This document shows, one piece after another, positions 60,993-64,000 of a stretch of 64,000 nucleotides of DNA; the first letter of the stretch is position 1; every line of letters starts with the position of its first letter. Origin of the DNA: an uncultured Chlamydiae bacterium (GTDB taxonomy: Bacteria > Chlamydiota > Chlamydiia > Chlamydiales > Rhabdochlamydiaceae). The notes beneath the pieces are model-generated. The model was not told where the DNA came from and did no database searches. It saw only the letters and a list, made by a program, of their open reading frames with translations. The translations under genes were made by a program, and so were the position numbers. The stretch covers positions 1-64,000 of the forward strand of contig CAIJXB010000026.1 in NCBI GenBank assembly GCA_903824495.1, given 5' to 3'.

Positions 60993-62192
60993 ATGCACTT
61001 ATTTAAATCTTTAGGCCACGTCTTTGGCGGAACATTATTAATCGCTGGAACAACAATCGGCGTTGGCATGCTCGCTCTTCCTATTGCCACTGGACCTGCC
61101 GGCTTTGTCCCTTCAATCAGCATCTACTTCATCTGCTGGCTTTTTATGCTCTGCACTGGATTACTGCTTTTGGAAGTGTGCCTTTGGATGCCAAAAGACG
61201 CGAACTTGATCACCATGTCCCAAAAACTTTTTGGGCCTCTTGGAAAAGGAATTTGCTGGGCCGTGTATCTGTTCCTCTTTGTTACAGTCATGATCGCTCA
61301 CGTAGCGGGCGGAGGAGAAGTACTGCAAGACATTTTAGGAATCGCTATGCCTCCTTGGGCTTTTGCCGTCCTTTATGTCGTCTTGTTTGCTCCTGTTGTT
61401 TATTTGGGAACTAACTCTGTAGATAGACTCAACGCTTGTCTTTTTGCTGGTGTGATCCTCACTTACCTACTTTTCATTTGTTTCTCCCATTCGTATACAA
61501 ACTTTTCTCTGTTAAAGCGCACCGACTGGTCTAAAGCCTATATGGCTCTTCCCGTTCTTTTTACTGCCTTTACCTATCAAGTGATCATCCCGACACTCAT
61601 GACCTACATGGAAAGAAATGTAAAGAAGGTACGTTTAACCATCTTTTTGGGAACTTCTATTCCTCTGGTTGTGTATGTAGTATGGGAAGTTTTGATTTTA
61701 TCCATCTTGCCTCATGATACTTTAGTAGAAGCAAAAGCCCTTGGACAAAACGCGATCCAACCTTTAAAGGACATCACAGGACGCCCCCTTCTATTCCAAA
61801 TTGGGAAAGCTTTTGCGTTCTTCACATTAACAACATCGTATATTGCTCTTTCGCTCGCTTTCGTAGACTTTCTCTCCGACGGGCTTAAGATGCATAAAAA
61901 AGGTATTAAAAAGATTTTCCTTTGCTTGCTAGTATTTGTGCCTCCAACTCTTATTTCAATTACCTATCCGAACATCTTTTTAATAGCATTAAGTTATGCC
62001 GGTGGCTATAGCTGCGCTATTTTGTTCGGACTCTTTCCCCCTCTGATGGTATGGATCGGTAGATATAGTAAAAAATACAAACATCAAGAAAGGCAGCTTT
62101 TCGGAGGAAAACCGATGCTAGCTCTTCTTATCTTCTTTATTGTGATAGAACTGCTCATTCAGATTTTCCATGGAACTCTCAACTTGATTTAA
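60993..62192 (+). CDS. tyrP: Aromatic amino acid permease (TyrP/HAAAP family)
   Basis: This is an inner-membrane proton-coupled importer of tyrosine or tryptophan. The 399 residues form about eleven hydrophobic segments. GGTLLIAGTTIGVGMLALP near the N-terminus is the family signature, followed by FICWLFMLCTGLLLLEVCLW and AYMALPVLFTAFTYQVIIP. Chlamydia has two tyrP copies (CT817-CT818 from memory), and import suits an organism lacking aromatic amino acid synthesis. It stands 90 bases after the previous gene and 30 before the outer-membrane channel gene. The exact substrate is inference. Confidence 0.92.
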   Translation: MHLFKSLGHVFGGTLLIAGTTIGVGMLALPIATGPAGFVPSISIYFICWLFMLCTGLLLLEVCLWMPKDANLITMSQKLFGPLGKGICWAVYLFLFVTVMIAHVAGGGEVLQDILGIAMPPWAFAVLYVVLFAPVVYLGTNSVDRLNACLFAGVILTYLLFICFSHSYTNFSLLKRTDWSKAYMALPVLFTAFTYQVIIPTLMTYMERNVKKVRLTIFLGTSIPLVVYVVWEVLILSILPHDTLVEAKALGQNAIQPLKDITGRPLLFQIGKAFAFFTLTTSYIALSLAFVDFLSDGLKMHKKGIKKIFLCLLVFVPPTLISITYPNIFLIALSYAGGYSCAILFGLFPPLMVWIGRYSKKYKHQERQLFGGKPMLALLIFFIVIELLIQIFHGTLNLI

Positions 62193-62221
62193 GTGTATAA
62201 CGACTGAAAAAGGACCGAAAA

Positions 62222-63235
62222 ATGCGCTTTAGAAAGACCTTGTTTTCCCTTTTGTGTGCTCCTTATCTTCTTCAGACAGCCTATGCTGATGATGTGCTTT
62301 CCCATTTTTTTCAGCCGTCTCCCGATGAAGCCTACCCTTGGTTTACAGGGCCTCTACTAGCTCCTTCTGTACATACCATACCGCCTGGGCACGTAGATGT
62401 AGAACCCTATCTATTCTTCTGGTCTTTCACTGGAGCTTATAATAACCATTGGCGGCCACAATCAGCTGATCACAACTTTTATTCTTTACAGCTGCAAGTT
62501 CCTATTTGGGTTGGCGTTTGTTCCTTCTTAGACGTAACCGTACAACCAATTGCCGCTTATCAGTTCACCCAAAATCAACAATCTATGGAGTTCGGTGATA
62601 TTCCTTTTGGATTTGATATTCAGCTTTTGAATGAAGATCAAAACAGATGGTGGGTACCTGCTATTAAGCTCGCACTCAAAGCTGTAGGCCCCACCGGCAA
62701 CTACGATGACTTAAATCCCAATAAACTAGGAACCGATGCGTTTGGATCTGGAAATTGGCTCCCTAATGCAACGATATCTTTAGGAAGGATTTTCCCAATA
62801 GGTGAAAAACACTTTTTCTCTCCTCGCCTAGCGTGGAGCTATACAGTCCCAACGCCGCTTCACGTGAAAAACTACAACGTGTATGGTGGAACATATGGAA
62901 CAGATGGGACCGTCTATCCTGGGAATATTTTCTCTTTTGACTTCGGCTTTGAGTACAACTTAAGCCAAAACTGGGTCGTTGCAAACGACTTTTACTATCA
63001 GCACAACAATAAAAACAGATTCTCAGGAGACACTGGATTCATTGAGCCCGGAATCGCTGCTGTGATGACAAGCCCCTCTTCTGATCAGTTCAGCCTAGCT
63101 CCTGCGATAGAATACAACTGGAGTGAAAACATTGGTATCATCGGCGGCGTCTGGTTTAGTTTTGCAGGAAGAAATTCAAGCCGGTTTGTAACTGGAGTTA
63201 TTGCTTTGAACATATACACTCAAAGCGGTCATTAG
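62222..63235 (+). CDS. Outer-membrane beta-barrel channel candidate (MetA-pathway-like)
   Basis: The 337-residue product has a signal peptide (MRFRKTLFSLLCAPYLLQTAYA), then amphipathic strands throughout with many Tyr, Trp and Phe: PGHVDVEPYLFFWSF, VQPIAAYQFTQNQQ, FDFGFEYNLSQNWVV. It resembles the phenol-degradation meta-pathway transporter type of outer-membrane channel by eye, but the end (ALNIYTQSGH) lacks a terminal aromatic. AAAGGA precedes the ATG and the gene lies 30 bases after tyrP. A strong hairpin follows. Cargo is unknown. Confidence 0.72.
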   Translation: MRFRKTLFSLLCAPYLLQTAYADDVLSHFFQPSPDEAYPWFTGPLLAPSVHTIPPGHVDVEPYLFFWSFTGAYNNHWRPQSADHNFYSLQLQVPIWVGVCSFLDVTVQPIAAYQFTQNQQSMEFGDIPFGFDIQLLNEDQNRWWVPAIKLALKAVGPTGNYDDLNPNKLGTDAFGSGNWLPNATISLGRIFPIGEKHFFSPRLAWSYTVPTPLHVKNYNVYGGTYGTDGTVYPGNIFSFDFGFEYNLSQNWVVANDFYYQHNNKNRFSGDTGFIEPGIAAVMTSPSSDQFSLAPAIEYNWSENIGIIGGVWFSFAGRNSSRFVTGVIALNIYTQSGH

Positions 63236-63245
63236 AAATTTATAG

Positions 63246-63268
63246 TGGGGGAAGACACTCTTCCCCCA
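63246..63268. terminator. Hairpin between convergent genes
   Basis: TGGGGGAAGA (63246-63255) and TCTTCCCCCA (63259-63268) form a perfect 10-bp stem with a three-base loop CAC. It lies between the channel gene and the minus-strand methyltransferase gene that converge here. U-runs are short on both sides. Confidence 0.8.
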
Positions 63269-63275
63269 TTAACAG

Positions 63276-64000
63276 TTAACGCTTGCGACCTATAAACTCC
63301 ACTCTGCCGTTTGAACTACTTTTTCCCCAGCCTCCCTTTTGCTGTAAGAAAGCTGTATCATAGGCGTTATTGTTTAGAAGAGCTCTTGTCATTTGCTTAT
63401 CTGCATACCATACACTTCCATTTTGTCTTTGAGTGGTTTCCTTTTCTTGATTAAGCGGTAAGACCCAAAAATTCCCTCCAACACATCCACCTGTTTTCAA
63501 AGATCCATGAATTCTACCCCATAATCTCTCAAACTTATCTGCTTTGGAATAAGGAAATGAATTTTCACCAAACACAAGACTGACATTTTTTGGAAAATTA
63601 TAATCTTCCATAGGCTCAAAGGCATACGTCAGTCTCTTGTCTGCTATTTCTTTTAACCCCACAGAATGCACTTGTTTAGCTAGGCACTTCAAAGCATCAG
63701 GGGAGCTATCTAAAGCAATGACCGTCCAGTTTTTTTTAAGCAGCTCAATCACAAGACCGCTGTTGCCACATCCTAGTTCAACAGCAAGACCTGGAGAAGG
63801 GTCTTTCTTCAATACTTCATCCAATGCTTTTTGAGCTAATTTGCCTATATCTCTCGGATTCCTGGAAAAAGAACGCCAAAACTTCATGATATGTTGTTCA
63901 AAAAGAGTTCCCTGAGCGATGGGATTTCTTTCATCCTCTTCATCTTGGATAATCTGATCGATCATTTTGCGAGTTTCAGGATCTGCTCCCTTACCTTCTG
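63276..64000 (-). CDS. Class I SAM-dependent methyltransferase, cut by the window end
   Basis: The visible protein includes LAVELGCGNSGLVIELLKKN (motif I), VIALDSSPDALKCLA (motif II), SLVFGENSFPY and GGCVGGNFWVLP, a class I methyltransferase fold. It may be a thiopurine or TehB-type enzyme. The first Met in the window is at 63965, but codons stay open to the window end (GADPETRKMIDQ reads as one helix) and no ribosome-binding site precedes that Met. The gene therefore probably begins beyond 64000. The C-terminus RVEFIGRKR and stop are inside the window. Confidence 0.78.
   Translation of the reverse strand, partial: EGKGADPETRKMIDQIIQDEEDERNPIAQGTLFEQHIMKFWRSFSRNPRDIGKLAQKALDEVLKKDPSPGLAVELGCGNSGLVIELLKKNWTVIALDSSPDALKCLAKQVHSVGLKEIADKRLTYAFEPMEDYNFPKNVSLVFGENSFPYSKADKFERLWGRIHGSLKTGGCVGGNFWVLPLNQEKETTQRQNGSVWYADKQMTRALLNNNAYDTAFLQQKGGWGKSSSNGRVEFIGRKR

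Overview
The window comes from the chromosome of a member of the Chlamydiota outside the genus Chlamydia, most likely a Parachlamydiales or Simkaniaceae-type amoeba or arthropod symbiont. The support is a set of chlamydial gene neighbourhoods: rplU-rpmA-obg, tsp beside rpsL-rpsG-fusA-rpsJ, rodA/birA/nifU/nifS/gpmA, hemH beside a glutamine-binding-type lipoprotein, sufBCDS, and the type III secretion set sctJ-K-L-R-S-T. It also carries Chlamydiota-restricted families (CHLPS/DUF818 hydrolases) and a local expansion of Legionella-type/MOMP-like porins, which Chlamydiaceae lack. The genus-level placement is inference.

Layout. 0.28-2.0 kb: ribosomal proteins L21 and L27 and the GTPase Obg. 2.1-6.7 kb (minus): a sodium:amino-acid symporter, an exported M16 zinc protease and a helical hypothetical protein. 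6.9-15.4 kb: an accessory block in which almost every product has a signal peptide or N-terminal membrane anchor (kinase-fold protein, collagen-like protein, sulfotransferase, two methyltransferases, a 1200-residue autotransporter). It ends in a signal-peptide stub, a TnpB transposon relic and tRNA-Phe. 15.5-21.1 kb: tail-specific protease, then the str-type operon rpsL-rpsG-fusA-rpsJ. 21.1-29.8 kb: BamE-like lipoprotein, rodA, birA, a leucine-rich-repeat protein, a NifU/NifS-like pair that has lost its catalytic residues, gpmA, an rRNA pseudouridine synthase with a probably leaderless mRNA, and an Rsm22-type methyltransferase.

29.9-41.9 kb: PhoU-like/PiT phosphate uptake, two tandem CHLPS alpha/beta hydrolases (one with a Cys nucleophile, one with Ser), ferrochelatase, an amino-acid-binding lipoprotein, glycogen phosphorylase, SthA transhydrogenase and a degenerate phosphoribosyltransferase-like protein. 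41.9-48.1 kb: the type III secretion operon. It is split between sctL and sctR by an opposite-strand insert of a HigBA-type toxin-antitoxin pair and an exported hydrolase, with a fresh promoter candidate in front of sctR. 48.1-54.2 kb: five paralogous MOMP-like porins, three minus and two plus, around a shared control region. 54.3-59.8 kb (minus): sufS-sufD-sufC-sufB-kdsB. 59.9-64.0 kb: a methyltransferase with a RING-like N-terminus, a TyrP-type aromatic amino acid permease, an outer-membrane channel candidate, and a methyltransferase cut by the window end.

How the genes work together: the housekeeping operons cover translation, cell shape, iron-sulfur assembly, glycogen use and LPS precursor synthesis. 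The accessory genes are overwhelmingly envelope or secreted proteins. The observations most worth following are the inactive NifS/NifU pair, the exported cofactor-dependent enzymes next to a cysteine-flanked collagen-like protein, the toxin-antitoxin insertion inside the secretion operon, and the Ser-to-Cys nucleophile swap in the CHLPS pair. Synteny statements that use C. trachomatis CT numbers are from memory of that genome, not from a search.
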